From Bacillota bacterium (GTDB lineage Bacteria; Bacillota_A; Clostridia; Lachnospirales; Lachnospiraceae), in NCBI GenBank assembly GCA_023407175.1, contig JAEYMU010000012.1:1-64000 (forward strand): DNA of 64,000 bases, written 5' to 3'. Of the stretch, positions 45,950 to 54,133 are shown one piece after another. The position numbers and the translations under genes were made by a program. Numbering within the stretch: position 1 is the stretch's first letter; each line of letters begins with the position of its first letter. The notes below the pieces were generated by a model. That model was not told where the DNA came from. It saw nothing but the letters and a program-made list of their open reading frames with translations, and did not search any database.

Positions 45950-47089
45950 TTATTTTTGTAAGGGTTCCGCTTCCTCAATGATGTCATAAAGCTTATCCTC
46001 TCTCGTATGCATGATTACAGCCTTGTCCTCTTTCCAATACAGATATACCAATGAGCCAAGCTCCGGCAAGTCTGCTTCCGGATGATTCGTTAATTTAACG
46101 ATCTGCCCATTGGCCAGCTCTACCGTTGTTTTAATCTGAGCTCCTATATAGACATGCTCCTTCACAATACCGCAAAGTTCATAATTTTCCACCGGGTCTG
46201 CAGCGCATCTTAGATTCTCGGGACGGACACAGACATAGACCATCTCCTCATTCACAAAGCTGCCTCCTCTGGTATGTATCTTGCCATATTCTAAAATCAG
46301 ATCGAACTCGTCTCCCTTCAGGTTATTAATATAAGCCTCGAAGATATTAGATTCTCCGATGAAGTCTGCGACAAATTTCGTCCTGGGTTTTTCATAGATT
46401 TCCTTTGACGATCCGATCTGTTCCATAACCCCCGCATTCATTACCGCAATGCGGTCACTCATGGTCAGCGCTTCCTCCTGGTCATGGGTAACATAGATAA
46501 AGGTGATACCAAGCTGCTTTTGAAGATGCTTCAGCTCCAGCTGCATCTGCTTACGCAGCTTTAAGTCCAGCGCTCCGAGAGGTTCATCCAGCAAAAGCAC
46601 CTTCGGGTTATTCACAATCGCCCTGGCTATCGCTACTCTCTGCTTCTGTCCGCCGGAAATTTGGGTCGGCATTCTCTTCTCAAAGCCTGTCAGCTGTACC
46701 AGTGCCAGAGCTTGTGTCACCTTTTCCTTAATCTCAGCCTTCTTCATCTTTTTCTCGACCAGGCCAAAAGCTACGTTATTATATACATTCATATGGGGGA
46801 ACAGTGCATAGCTTTGAAACACCGTATTTACATTACGCAGATACGGCGGTTTTCCCTCCATGTCCTTTTCTTCAATATATATCTTTCCTTCGGTTGCATC
46901 CTCAAAGCCTGCAATCATACGCAAGGTTGTCGTTTTTCCGCAACCGGAGGGCCCAAGCAGGGTTAAAAATTCACTCTCATAGATATCCAGATTAAGCTTC
47001 TTAACCACCTCGTTCTCACCATAAAACTTTACGATATCCTCAAGCCTTATGATTGCCCTTTTCGCATTGTACTCTTCCATTTCTGCCAT
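45950..47089 (-). CDS. potA: Polyamine-type ABC ATPase, second Pot system
   Basis: This 379-residue ATPase has [48 protein letters not shown] and YVTHDQEEALTMSD, plus a C-terminal TOBE-type region. The first system's PotA is very similar through the ATPase core but diverges after about residue 245. Its ATG overlaps the P-II stop codon as TAATG, so translation of the P-II protein and the ATPase is directly coupled. That is the strongest structural sign that the two proteins work together. Confidence 0.93.
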   Translation of the reverse strand: MAEMEEYNAKRAIIRLEDIVKFYGENEVVKKLNLDIYESEFLTLLGPSGCGKTTTLRMIAGFEDATEGKIYIEEKDMEGKPPYLRNVNTVFQSYALFPHMNVYNNVAFGLVEKKMKKAEIKEKVTQALALVQLTGFEKRMPTQISGGQKQRVAIARAIVNNPKVLLLDEPLGALDLKLRKQMQLELKHLQKQLGITFIYVTHDQEEALTMSDRIAVMNAGVMEQIGSSKEIYEKPRTKFVADFIGESNIFEAYINNLKGDEFDLILEYGKIHTRGGSFVNEEMVYVCVRPENLRCAADPVENYELCGIVKEHVYIGAQIKTTVELANGQIVKLTNHPEADLPELGSLVYLYWKEDKAVIMHTREDKLYDIIEEAEPLQK

Positions 47090-47427
47090 TATAGGATTTT
47101 TTCACCTCTTTCCCCTGTCCGTATTCTCATAACATCCTGCATATCCGATATGAATACCTTACCGTCACCGACACTTCCGGTGGAAAGCTTTTCATGTATC
47201 TCCGCAAGGATTTCCTCCAAATCTTCATCCCAGACGACTGTCATGACATATAGCTTCGGCAGCAGATTAGCCTCCAGGCCAAGCTCCGTAAATTCATCGG
47301 TCAAACCTCTCTGATGCCCGCAGCCCATGGCTGACATTACTGTTAAACCGCTATATTCATTCTTTGATAAAATCTTCTTTAAGGTATCCAGTTTTTCGGG
47401 TCGTATGATTACTTCTATCTTTTTCAT
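47089..47427 (-). CDS. P-II family signalling protein linked to polyamine import (second copy)
   Basis: This 112-residue P-II protein starts at ATG 47427, 5 nt after GGAGG. ATP-site motifs TGSVGDGKV and RIRTGERG are kept. The T-loop (HQRGLTDEFTELGLEANLLPK) lacks the Tyr used for uridylylation in GlnB and differs from the first copy, fitting two different partners. Its stop overlaps the potA start (TAATG). It is the first gene of the second Pot operon, behind its own promoter. Sequence around GLTVMSAMGCGHQRG replaces the GMTVTEVKGFGRQKG of GlnB. Confidence 0.88.
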   Translation of the reverse strand: MKKIEVIIRPEKLDTLKKILSKNEYSGLTVMSAMGCGHQRGLTDEFTELGLEANLLPKLYVMTVVWDEDLEEILAEIHEKLSTGSVGDGKVFISDMQDVMRIRTGERGEKIL

Positions 47428-47488
47428 ATTAACCTCCATTCTGCCGCTTTGGCGGTATATTAATCCTGATTTCCAATTTCCAAAGATA

Positions 47489-47517
47489 ATTATACGTGGT
47501 ATCCTTCACTTTGTGAA
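47489..47517 (-). promoter_or_regulatory. Promoter of the second P-II/Pot operon
   Basis: On the minus strand TTCACA (47517-47512) and a perfect TATAAT (47494-47489) are 17 nt apart. The leader is about 55 nt and carries a small CCGC-CAAA-GCGG hairpin just before the ribosome binding site. Confidence 0.75.
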
Positions 47518-47555
47518 ATGTTTTCTTTCAATAATAATAAATTTAGTTCTTTTGC

Positions 47556-47595
47556 ATAAAAAAAGGCGAAAGAATCAATCTGACTCCTTCGCCTT
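47556..47595 (-). terminator. Terminator of the saccharopine-dehydrogenase-like gene
   Basis: Arms AAGGCGAA (47563-47570) and TTCGCCTT (47588-47595) are followed by TTTTTTT on the minus strand. It lies about 20 nt after the stop codon and upstream of the second P-II promoter. Confidence 0.88.
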
Positions 47596-47613
47596 AAGCT
47601 GCTATGTATGATT

Positions 47614-48894
47614 TTAATATTTCCGTATCATTTCTTCAAACACACTGTCTCTCTGGTACTGCTCATCATATTCGGAATCCTTTTCATGAATTGCGGCAGG
47701 GAATTCATAGTCCCTCATCTTCATCATGAACGGATCCGGATCAAAGGATTCCGGTCCATACACACCAGCCTTATACCAAACTCCGTTTGCTATCAAATCC
47801 AGCATAATAACCGCACCAACCGCTGTCTGTGCAACCACGGAGGATGTACCGTATTTTGCAATACATTCCTGGTTGTCTGCAATCTGATAGATATAAACTG
47901 AACGGTTTAATCCGTTCTTCTTGCCTGTTACCCAGGCTCCCGCACAGCCCTTGCCTACCATCATGCCGGCCGTCTCAAGGGGTGAGGGTGCAACGATGCT
48001 TAAGAAATCTCTTGGTGAAATCATGGAATCTCCCACCTTGATCATCCGGCTCGGATTATCCATGCCAAGTGCCGCAATATTCTTTAACATGGTTCGAAAT
48101 TCCGGTGACACACCGTATTTGAAGGTAACACGCTTACAGTCAATTTCCCTGGGCACTAATACAACCTCTTCATGCTCTATATTGATTACCTCTACATTGC
48201 CGATACCGCCCGGGAAATAGAAGACCTCCGGCTCGGAAAAGCACTCCGTACAAAACCAGCCCTTCTCCTTCTCCCATATGATCGGGGGATTTAAGCACTC
48301 CTCAATTGTTGTCCAGATAGAGAAGCCAAAGGATACATCCTGTCCCGGCACCACATAATTATCTCCGTCACGGATATTGATTTCATCAATTTCGTCAAAT
48401 AAATGCTTCTGGGCATACTGCGCAAATACATCCGCTACTCCGGGCTCCACGCCGGAGCCGATCAGTGCCATGTTGTCCGATGCCTTCCATTTCTCATGCT
48501 GGGCAAATTGCTTATCGCCAAGCTTAACATGGGGCAGCTCATAGGGTTTCTCAGGGTGTCTCTGTGACAAAGTCATTGCACAATCCATATAACCAACACC
48601 TGCTTCAAAAGCCGCTTCAAAAATTACTTCATTTAAGCTGGGTGCAACGCAATTCAGGATAAAGGTACATTTGTACTTCTTCACCATGGCAATAATATCT
48701 TCTTTACTGCTTGCATTTAACTGTTCTGCAACAAATCTTTCGTCATCAACTATTTTTTCTACATCCTTCGCTCTTTGCAGGTCGTAGTCTGCCATAATCA
48801 TCTTTTCCAGCCATTTTCCTCTGTTCCCGGCTCTCTTGATAATCATGACGGCAGATTGTCCTACTCCGCCTACGCCGATTAGTAATAGTCTCAT
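47614..48894 (-). CDS. Saccharopine-dehydrogenase-family oxidoreductase
   Basis: This 426-residue protein has an N-terminal Rossmann motif (MRLLLIGVGGVGQSAV). A core typical of saccharopine/carboxynorspermidine-type reductases follows (TFILNCVAPSLNEVIFEAAFEAGVGYMDCA, IGSGVEPGVADVFAQYA). The start at 48894 has AAGGAGG 6 nt upstream. Family members join or split an amino acid and an oxo-acid, or work in polyamine synthesis. Position next to two polyamine operons makes an amine-related substrate attractive, but the sequence does not decide between lysine-pathway and polyamine roles. Confidence 0.8.
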   Translation of the reverse strand: MRLLLIGVGGVGQSAVMIIKRAGNRGKWLEKMIMADYDLQRAKDVEKIVDDERFVAEQLNASSKEDIIAMVKKYKCTFILNCVAPSLNEVIFEAAFEAGVGYMDCAMTLSQRHPEKPYELPHVKLGDKQFAQHEKWKASDNMALIGSGVEPGVADVFAQYAQKHLFDEIDEINIRDGDNYVVPGQDVSFGFSIWTTIEECLNPPIIWEKEKGWFCTECFSEPEVFYFPGGIGNVEVINIEHEEVVLVPREIDCKRVTFKYGVSPEFRTMLKNIAALGMDNPSRMIKVGDSMISPRDFLSIVAPSPLETAGMMVGKGCAGAWVTGKKNGLNRSVYIYQIADNQECIAKYGTSSVVAQTAVGAVIMLDLIANGVWYKAGVYGPESFDPDPFMMKMRDYEFPAAIHEKDSEYDEQYQRDSVFEEMIRKY

Positions 48895-48940
48895 ACGATT
48901 CCTCCTTAATTTCATCAACAAATATGTCTCTGATGATATA

Positions 48941-48969
48941 AGGATAACACTTATAACACTACAGTACAA
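48941..48969 (-). promoter_or_regulatory. Probable promoter of the saccharopine-dehydrogenase-like gene
   Basis: On the minus strand TTGTAC (48969-48964) and TATCCT (48946-48941) are 17 nt apart. The spacer contains a direct repeat of AGTGTTAT, which may be an activator or repressor site. Confidence 0.45.
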
Positions 48970-49106
48970 TCTTTTACGTAATTTTGCATATAAATGGCTA
49001 CTATTTTGCCAATAAGTCTGTAGAATTCAAAGCTTAACTCATTTTCAGATGGTGAATCGGTCCCAAGAGAGCAGATTAGTCATAAAATATTGCTTGATAG
49101 CCGCAG

Positions 49107-51104
49107 CTATAATACTCGCTCCAGGGTGATCAGCTCGGCCCGGTTGGGCAGTACCGTAAGGCTTCTGTGAATACTCTCAAAGGCTTCAAAAAACTCAATG
49201 CCCAAATCAGGGTATCTCCCCCGGTTTATGCTTTTAATATCCTCGTCGCTGATATAATCTATGTCGATTACATTCTTGATATAAGTCTCCATCTTCTCCT
49301 GCTGGCTGTAGAGGGAGTATTGCTTTAAAAGATAGCGTTTTCCCTTAAGATTTATGATATTGATGGCTGCCTCCTGCTTGGTCTGCATATCCTCCTTGCA
49401 ATTAAAGATCAGAATGGCAAGCTTATTATGCTCCTGGGTCACGATGTAATTATCACCCAGGCTGACAATCTGGGTCCCCAGCTTATCAAGCAGCATATAG
49501 GCAAAATACAGATTGCTCTTTAATCCCCTCTGATCCACCAATGCCTCAAAATAATTGTCAATATGCTGCCTGCCGATCAGAATATCCCTGATCAATGAGA
49601 TACCGGAAGCATCTGCCTTAAGAACGGAATTTTCCTGTCCTTCGGCAGCCTCCTCCTCAAATTCCGGGCTAATGTCCGTATTGATGGAAGCAACAATGTC
49701 CTTGATTATCTTTATAAAATTTTTGCTCTTTTCCTCCCTGCTGATGCAAAATATAAGCTTCCACCTGCTCATTTCCGTCTCATTATATTTCAATTTATAA
49801 TGAAACAGGAACTTCTGGAGCAGACCTAAGAACACTTCCTCCTCCATGCTCTTTCTGCAAAAGCCGATCTTGGGATAAGCCTTCATATCCTTCATCTGCT
49901 CAATCAGACGGTCCAGCTCATTCCAGTCGATTCGCACCGGCTTACCGGGCTGATAATCGATAAAGCTGCTGTGAAAAACATCTGTGATATACATATATTC
50001 AAAGCCGAGGTCCTGCTGCAGCAGCTTAATTCTTTCCGTATTCCACTTGGCAGGATAACGGTTAGCCGGCAGTATGATTACTTTTTTCCAGTCTCTTGAG
50101 AATTCAGCTGTCTCCCTGCGGCTGTAATAATCAATCGTGAGCTCAGTCAGATTATCCTCGCCCTCCCGCATCTGGCTGTCCAGATATTGGGAGATTTTAT
50201 TATTCAGCAGGTCATTAAATATGATCGTCTCAAAATGATTCATCGCTTCAAAATCACCCTCGGACACATTATGACGGTTGCGGTTGCGAAATTCCTGAGG
50301 GGTACAGCGGAAAAACTGCATAAAGAAATTCTTAAAGTATTTGGGATCGGAAAAGCCGCATTCCCTTGAAATCCTTGTAATACTCATATCAGTGGTAACC
50401 AGGAATTTCATGGACTGTTCGCAGCGGGTCTGATTTAGAAGCCGTTCAAAGCTAAGTCCCATGGTGCTCTTAATAATATGGGACAGGTGGGACTTGCTGA
50501 CATGGACATAGTTTGCCACCTCCTCGAGCTCCAGCCGCTTATTATAATTGTTATACATATATTCATACGCCTTCCAGATTCTCGAATACTGGTCCTTGTT
50601 CTTGAAGGTTTTTGAATTCTTCTTTACAACATTGTAGTTATCAATTAAAACCGCCAGCAGGGAGCTGGCGTTATAGACAATCCGGTGCTGATAGTCTACA
50701 TTTTTATTCTTTATCTCAACCAGCATCTGGGCAATCCGGCGCTTGATATCCTGGGACAGGGCGGAGTTTTCCGCGGAATTAATGGAGTCATCATCGATGA
50801 ATACGATATATTCCATCTCCATAAAGAATTTCTCATAATATACCAGGTCAATGTTCAGAAAGAGATAGATGCTTTTCTCCTGCTCCAGCACGATGCTGTG
50901 AAGATCCTCCGAATTGATCAGGAAAATATCATCCTCCTGCAGCTCATAGAAGGCATTATTCATCTGGAGCTTGACCTTTCCCTTCAAAACGCAGAGAATT
51001 TCCAGGTCCTTATGCCAGTGGAGGGGTTCGTCATCCTTCTTGACAACGATTTTCACCGGAAATCTTAAACCATAGATACTGTTTCTCTTCTGCTCCTTCA
51101 TCAA
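49107..51104 (-). CDS. AraC-family regulator with cupin and GH39-like C-terminal domain
   Basis: This 665-residue regulator has an N-terminal cupin (about 15-100; HWHKDLEILCVLKGKVKLQM). An AraC HTH pair follows (about 175-275; LEEVANYVHVSKSHLSHIIKS, then ITRISRECGFSDPKYFKNFF). A long C-terminal region at about 330-600 resembles the GH39 beta-xylosidase barrel (YITDVFHSSFIDYQ, WNELDRLIEQMKDMKAYPKIGF). The catalytic WNEP motif of GH39 is absent; only MSRWKLIFC is seen at that place, so it probably binds but does not hydrolyse its ligand. It has its own promoter. Neighbours suggest no sugar pathway, so its targets are unclear. Confidence 0.85.
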   Translation of the reverse strand: MMKEQKRNSIYGLRFPVKIVVKKDDEPLHWHKDLEILCVLKGKVKLQMNNAFYELQEDDIFLINSEDLHSIVLEQEKSIYLFLNIDLVYYEKFFMEMEYIVFIDDDSINSAENSALSQDIKRRIAQMLVEIKNKNVDYQHRIVYNASSLLAVLIDNYNVVKKNSKTFKNKDQYSRIWKAYEYMYNNYNKRLELEEVANYVHVSKSHLSHIIKSTMGLSFERLLNQTRCEQSMKFLVTTDMSITRISRECGFSDPKYFKNFFMQFFRCTPQEFRNRNRHNVSEGDFEAMNHFETIIFNDLLNNKISQYLDSQMREGEDNLTELTIDYYSRRETAEFSRDWKKVIILPANRYPAKWNTERIKLLQQDLGFEYMYITDVFHSSFIDYQPGKPVRIDWNELDRLIEQMKDMKAYPKIGFCRKSMEEEVFLGLLQKFLFHYKLKYNETEMSRWKLIFCISREEKSKNFIKIIKDIVASINTDISPEFEEEAAEGQENSVLKADASGISLIRDILIGRQHIDNYFEALVDQRGLKSNLYFAYMLLDKLGTQIVSLGDNYIVTQEHNKLAILIFNCKEDMQTKQEAAINIINLKGKRYLLKQYSLYSQQEKMETYIKNVIDIDYISDEDIKSINRGRYPDLGIEFFEAFESIHRSLTVLPNRAELITLERVL

Positions 51105-51171
51105 ACTCTCCCTTCCATAATTAAAAGCTGTTAGATAAAATCACACATCCGTCTGCAAATTATTTAGCATA

Positions 51172-51200
51172 AATATATTACTTTCTTATGAATGCGTCAA
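51172..51200 (-). promoter_or_regulatory. Promoter of the AraC-GH39-like gene
   Basis: On the minus strand TTGACG (51200-51195) and TATATT (51177-51172) are 17 nt apart, about 70 nt before the start codon. Confidence 0.6.
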
Positions 51201-51290
51201 TGCTGGAATCAGATAAAAGACAAAATCCAATTTTCATACCATATGCGTATGTGTTTGGTTTGCATTCCCCTGTAAAAATTGTAATTCATA

Positions 51291-51319
51291 TTGAGTACGG
51301 ATTTATTCTGTGCTATGAT
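51291..51319 (+). promoter_or_regulatory. Promoter of the 2-hydroxyacid dehydrogenase gene
   Basis: TTGAGT (51291-51296) and TATGAT (51314-51319) are 17 nt apart, about 95 nt upstream of the ATG at 51415. Confidence 0.55.
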
Positions 51320-51414
51320 AATCTGTGGCGGTGACAAATATCTGCCAGCAGGATAAATTGAAAAACACTTTTCGGTGGATTAACATACGGAAATGCTTAC
51401 TATGGAGGTTCAAA

Positions 51415-52368
51415 ATGAAGAATTGCTTAAGAAAAATTGTAATCATCGGAGCGGGACATGTCGGTTCCCACTGCGGCTACAGTTTACTGGCCCAGGGAGA
51501 CACAGATGAAATTGTATTTATTGACATAGATCAGGTGAAGGGCAACGCACAGGCCTGGGATATCGCTGATGCGGGCTGCTTCATGGCCCACCCTGCCAGG
51601 GTAAGGCTGGGAGACTATACTGATTGCAGGGATGCGGATATTGTAGTTCTTGCTGCCGGTGTGCCCAGAAAGCCCGGGCAGACAAGACTGGACACTATGG
51701 GGGATTCCATTGCTGTTATGAAAGAGATCGTAAACCCTTTAAAAAATTCCGGCTTTGAGGGAATTTTGATCTGCATCTCCAATCCGGCGGATATCATTGC
51801 CGATTATATGAGAAAGCATACCGGCTGGTCAAAACAGAGAGTATTTAGCACCGGAACCTCCTTGGACAGCGCAAGACTTAAGCGTGTATTAAGCGAAGAA
51901 ACAGGCGCTGACGCAAGAAGCATCCAGTGCTTTTCTCTGGGTGAGCATGGCGATTCCAGCATGATACCCTTCTCCCACATCACAATCGGAGGCAAACCAC
52001 TGACACAGCTAATGAAGGAAAAGCCCGAAACCTATGGAAAGCTGGACTTTGCCCATATCCTTAACCGTACCCGGATGATCGGAATGGATGTTGTGATCGG
52101 GAAGGGCTTCACGGAATTCGGTATCGGCACCGTACTGTCCGATATGGTTAAGGCCATCTTTCACGACGAGCACAGGGTAATGCCCCTTTCCGTGCTTCTG
52201 GAAGGAGAATACGGCCAGACCGGTCTCCATGCAGGAGTTCCTGCCATTCTTGGGCAAAACGGCATCGAGGAAATTCTTGAGCTGCATCTGACTGACGAAG
52301 AGCAGGAGTTATTCAATACCTCCTGTGATATCATCCGCAAGCATATCGCATTGGCAGAAACCCTTTAA
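51415..52368 (+). CDS. L-lactate/L-2-hydroxyacid dehydrogenase
   Basis: This 317-residue NAD-dependent LDH/MDH-family enzyme starts at ATG 51415, 6 nt after GGAGG. It has the Rossmann motif IIGAGHVGSHCGYSL with the cofactor Asp in IVFIDID. The mobile loop is AGVPRKPGQTRLDTM. SNPADIIADYM and the catalytic His in LGEHGDSSMIPFSH are present. The loop residue after RKPG is Gln, as in lactate-type and not malate-type enzymes. Members of this branch reduce pyruvate or branched 2-oxoacids (L-2-hydroxyisocaproate dehydrogenase); substrate cannot be fixed. It is a single-gene unit convergent with the trp importer genes. Confidence 0.88.
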   Translation: MKNCLRKIVIIGAGHVGSHCGYSLLAQGDTDEIVFIDIDQVKGNAQAWDIADAGCFMAHPARVRLGDYTDCRDADIVVLAAGVPRKPGQTRLDTMGDSIAVMKEIVNPLKNSGFEGILICISNPADIIADYMRKHTGWSKQRVFSTGTSLDSARLKRVLSEETGADARSIQCFSLGEHGDSSMIPFSHITIGGKPLTQLMKEKPETYGKLDFAHILNRTRMIGMDVVIGKGFTEFGIGTVLSDMVKAIFHDEHRVMPLSVLLEGEYGQTGLHAGVPAILGQNGIEEILELHLTDEEQELFNTSCDIIRKHIALAETL

Positions 52369-52378
52369 GGGTTCTGCC
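52353..52378. terminator. Likely terminator between convergent genes
   Basis: Arms GGCAGAAACCCT (52353-52364) and AGGGTTCTGCC (52368-52378) pair with one bulged A and overlap the dehydrogenase stop codon. The T-rich tail is weak. Confidence 0.55.
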
Positions 52379-52387
52379 TTATCCGTC

Positions 52388-53179
52388 TTATGACAGCAGC
52401 ATCCGGTCATTCGCAAGCTGCTTCTTTCGCTCTCTGGAATAGTAAGTCAAAAGCTCCTCCACTGTCATTGTAGCGCGTTCCTCTCCCTTAATATCCAGTA
52501 TGATTTCTCCTTCATCCATCATAATGGTCCGGTTTCCAAGAGCCAGGGCCGCTTTGATATCATGGGTGATCATCATTGTGGTGATCCCGGCCCCTGCTAC
52601 AATCTCCGTAGTGATCTTAAGTATTTTCTGGGCGGTTGCCGGGTCAAGGGCTGCGGTATGCTCATCGAGCAGCAGCAGCTTCGGTGATGAGATGGTGCAC
52701 ATCAGCAGGGTTACCGCCTGCCGCTGTCCGCCGGACAGATGCCCCACCTTGGTTTTCATACGGTCCTCCAGTCCTAAATCCAGGGAGGCCAGGAGCTCCC
52801 GAAAATGCTCCGTATCTCTTTTATTCAAAGCAAAAAAGCTCTTCTTTGCCTTCCTTGTAAAAGCCAGGGCCAAATTCTCTTCAATTGTCATGGATGGTGC
52901 TGTTCCCTTCATGGGGTCCTGCATCAGTCTTCCGATATCATAGGAACGCTTATAGTCCGGCAGCCCGCCGATATCCTTATGATCCAGCCGTATGATTCCC
53001 ATATCAATATAAAAGGTACCCGCAACAGCATTGAATAAGGTTGACTTTCCCGCTCCATTCGAACCGATGATGGTGACAAAGTCTCCGGGGGCCAGCTTCA
53101 GGTTGATCGATTTTAACGCTTTCTTCTCATTTAAGGTACCGGGAAAGAAAGTCTTACTGACATTAATTAGCTCCAGCAT
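52388..53179 (-). CDS. ABC importer ATPase, TrpXYZ type (tryptophan)
   Basis: This 263-residue ATPase has Walker A GSNGAGKST, signature LSGGQRQAVTLLMCT, Walker B LLLLDEHTAALD and H-loop MITHDIKAAL. In Walker B a His follows the catalytic Glu (DEHTAAL), a variant common in this importer family. It lies 14 nt after the permease gene and is third in a unit controlled by a tryptophan T-box, so the imported substrate is most likely tryptophan or a precursor. Confidence 0.85.
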   Translation of the reverse strand: MLELINVSKTFFPGTLNEKKALKSINLKLAPGDFVTIIGSNGAGKSTLFNAVAGTFYIDMGIIRLDHKDIGGLPDYKRSYDIGRLMQDPMKGTAPSMTIEENLALAFTRKAKKSFFALNKRDTEHFRELLASLDLGLEDRMKTKVGHLSGGQRQAVTLLMCTISSPKLLLLDEHTAALDPATAQKILKITTEIVAGAGITTMMITHDIKAALALGNRTIMMDEGEIILDIKGEERATMTVEELLTYYSRERKKQLANDRMLLS

Positions 53180-53193
53180 AACTGCAAACCGCC

Positions 53194-54114
53194 TTACCTA
53201 AGGTGGTTCTTCGCCTCCCTTCTTATTCTGTTCTGCTTTAATCCTGCCGAAATCGTAGGAATTGCAAGGGCAATTGCCACAATAACCGCCGATAACAGCT
53301 TTAATGCATAAGCAGGGAAGAAATTATATTTCAATGCAACTGCTATGATGATACGGTAAATAATAGAGCCAAGGATGGCGGATATCAGGCCGATGGTTAC
53401 CGAGCGGTGTCCGAAAATTGTCTCACCAATGATAACACAGGCCAGACCGATTACCACCATACCGCTTCCGAAACTCACATCTGAAAACATCTGATGCTGA
53501 CAGATCAGGGCTCCGGTCAGCGCCACACAGGCATTGCCCAGGGCCAGACCGATGCATTTCATTACCTTTGCATTGATGGAGGAGGAACGGACCATTTCCT
53601 CATTATCTCCGGTTGCCCGGATAGCCAGTCCCAGCCTTGTTTTAAAAAATACTGCAAGCAGGATTAGAACAATAATACAGGCAATCAGCGTTACCACTGT
53701 CTTTCCCGCACTGATTTTGGAAGGAAGCAGCGCCTCCATCCTTACGAATATCGTATCCTTTCCTGCCAGCGAAAGATTGGATTTGCCGCCCATGATAGCC
53801 AGATTTACTGTATACAGTCCTGTCATAACAAGAATTCCGGCAAGAATGGGATGGATGCCTACCTTGGTCTGGAGAAAGCCTGTTACCAGACCGGCCAAGG
53901 CTCCAAATACAGTTGCAACCAAAAGTGCCAGAAAGGGATGTCCGCTAATGGTAATGACTGCCGTTATTGCCATGCCAAGCGTAAAGCTTCCATCCACCGT
54001 TAAATCCGGGATATTTAAAATACGAAAGGTGATATAAATTCCCATCGCCATAACGGCGTATAGCAATCCTTGCTGTACCGACCCGATATAATAGACAATT
54101 TGCTGCAGCTCCAT
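53194..54114 (-). CDS. ABC importer permease, TrpXYZ type (tryptophan)
   Basis: This 306-residue permease of the branched-chain/LivH-like fold has about eight helices. GIYITFRILNIPDLTVDGSFTLGMAITAV and RATGDNEEMVRSSSINAKVMKCIGLALGNACVALTGAL are typical of the family that accompanies DUF534-type (PF04392) binding proteins. It is second in the unit, 19 nt after the binding-protein gene. Confidence 0.85.
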   Translation of the reverse strand: MELQQIVYYIGSVQQGLLYAVMAMGIYITFRILNIPDLTVDGSFTLGMAITAVITISGHPFLALLVATVFGALAGLVTGFLQTKVGIHPILAGILVMTGLYTVNLAIMGGKSNLSLAGKDTIFVRMEALLPSKISAGKTVVTLIACIIVLILLAVFFKTRLGLAIRATGDNEEMVRSSSINAKVMKCIGLALGNACVALTGALICQHQMFSDVSFGSGMVVIGLACVIIGETIFGHRSVTIGLISAILGSIIYRIIIAVALKYNFFPAYALKLLSAVIVAIALAIPTISAGLKQNRIRREAKNHLR

Positions 54115-54133
54115 ACCTGCCTCCTAACCCCTG

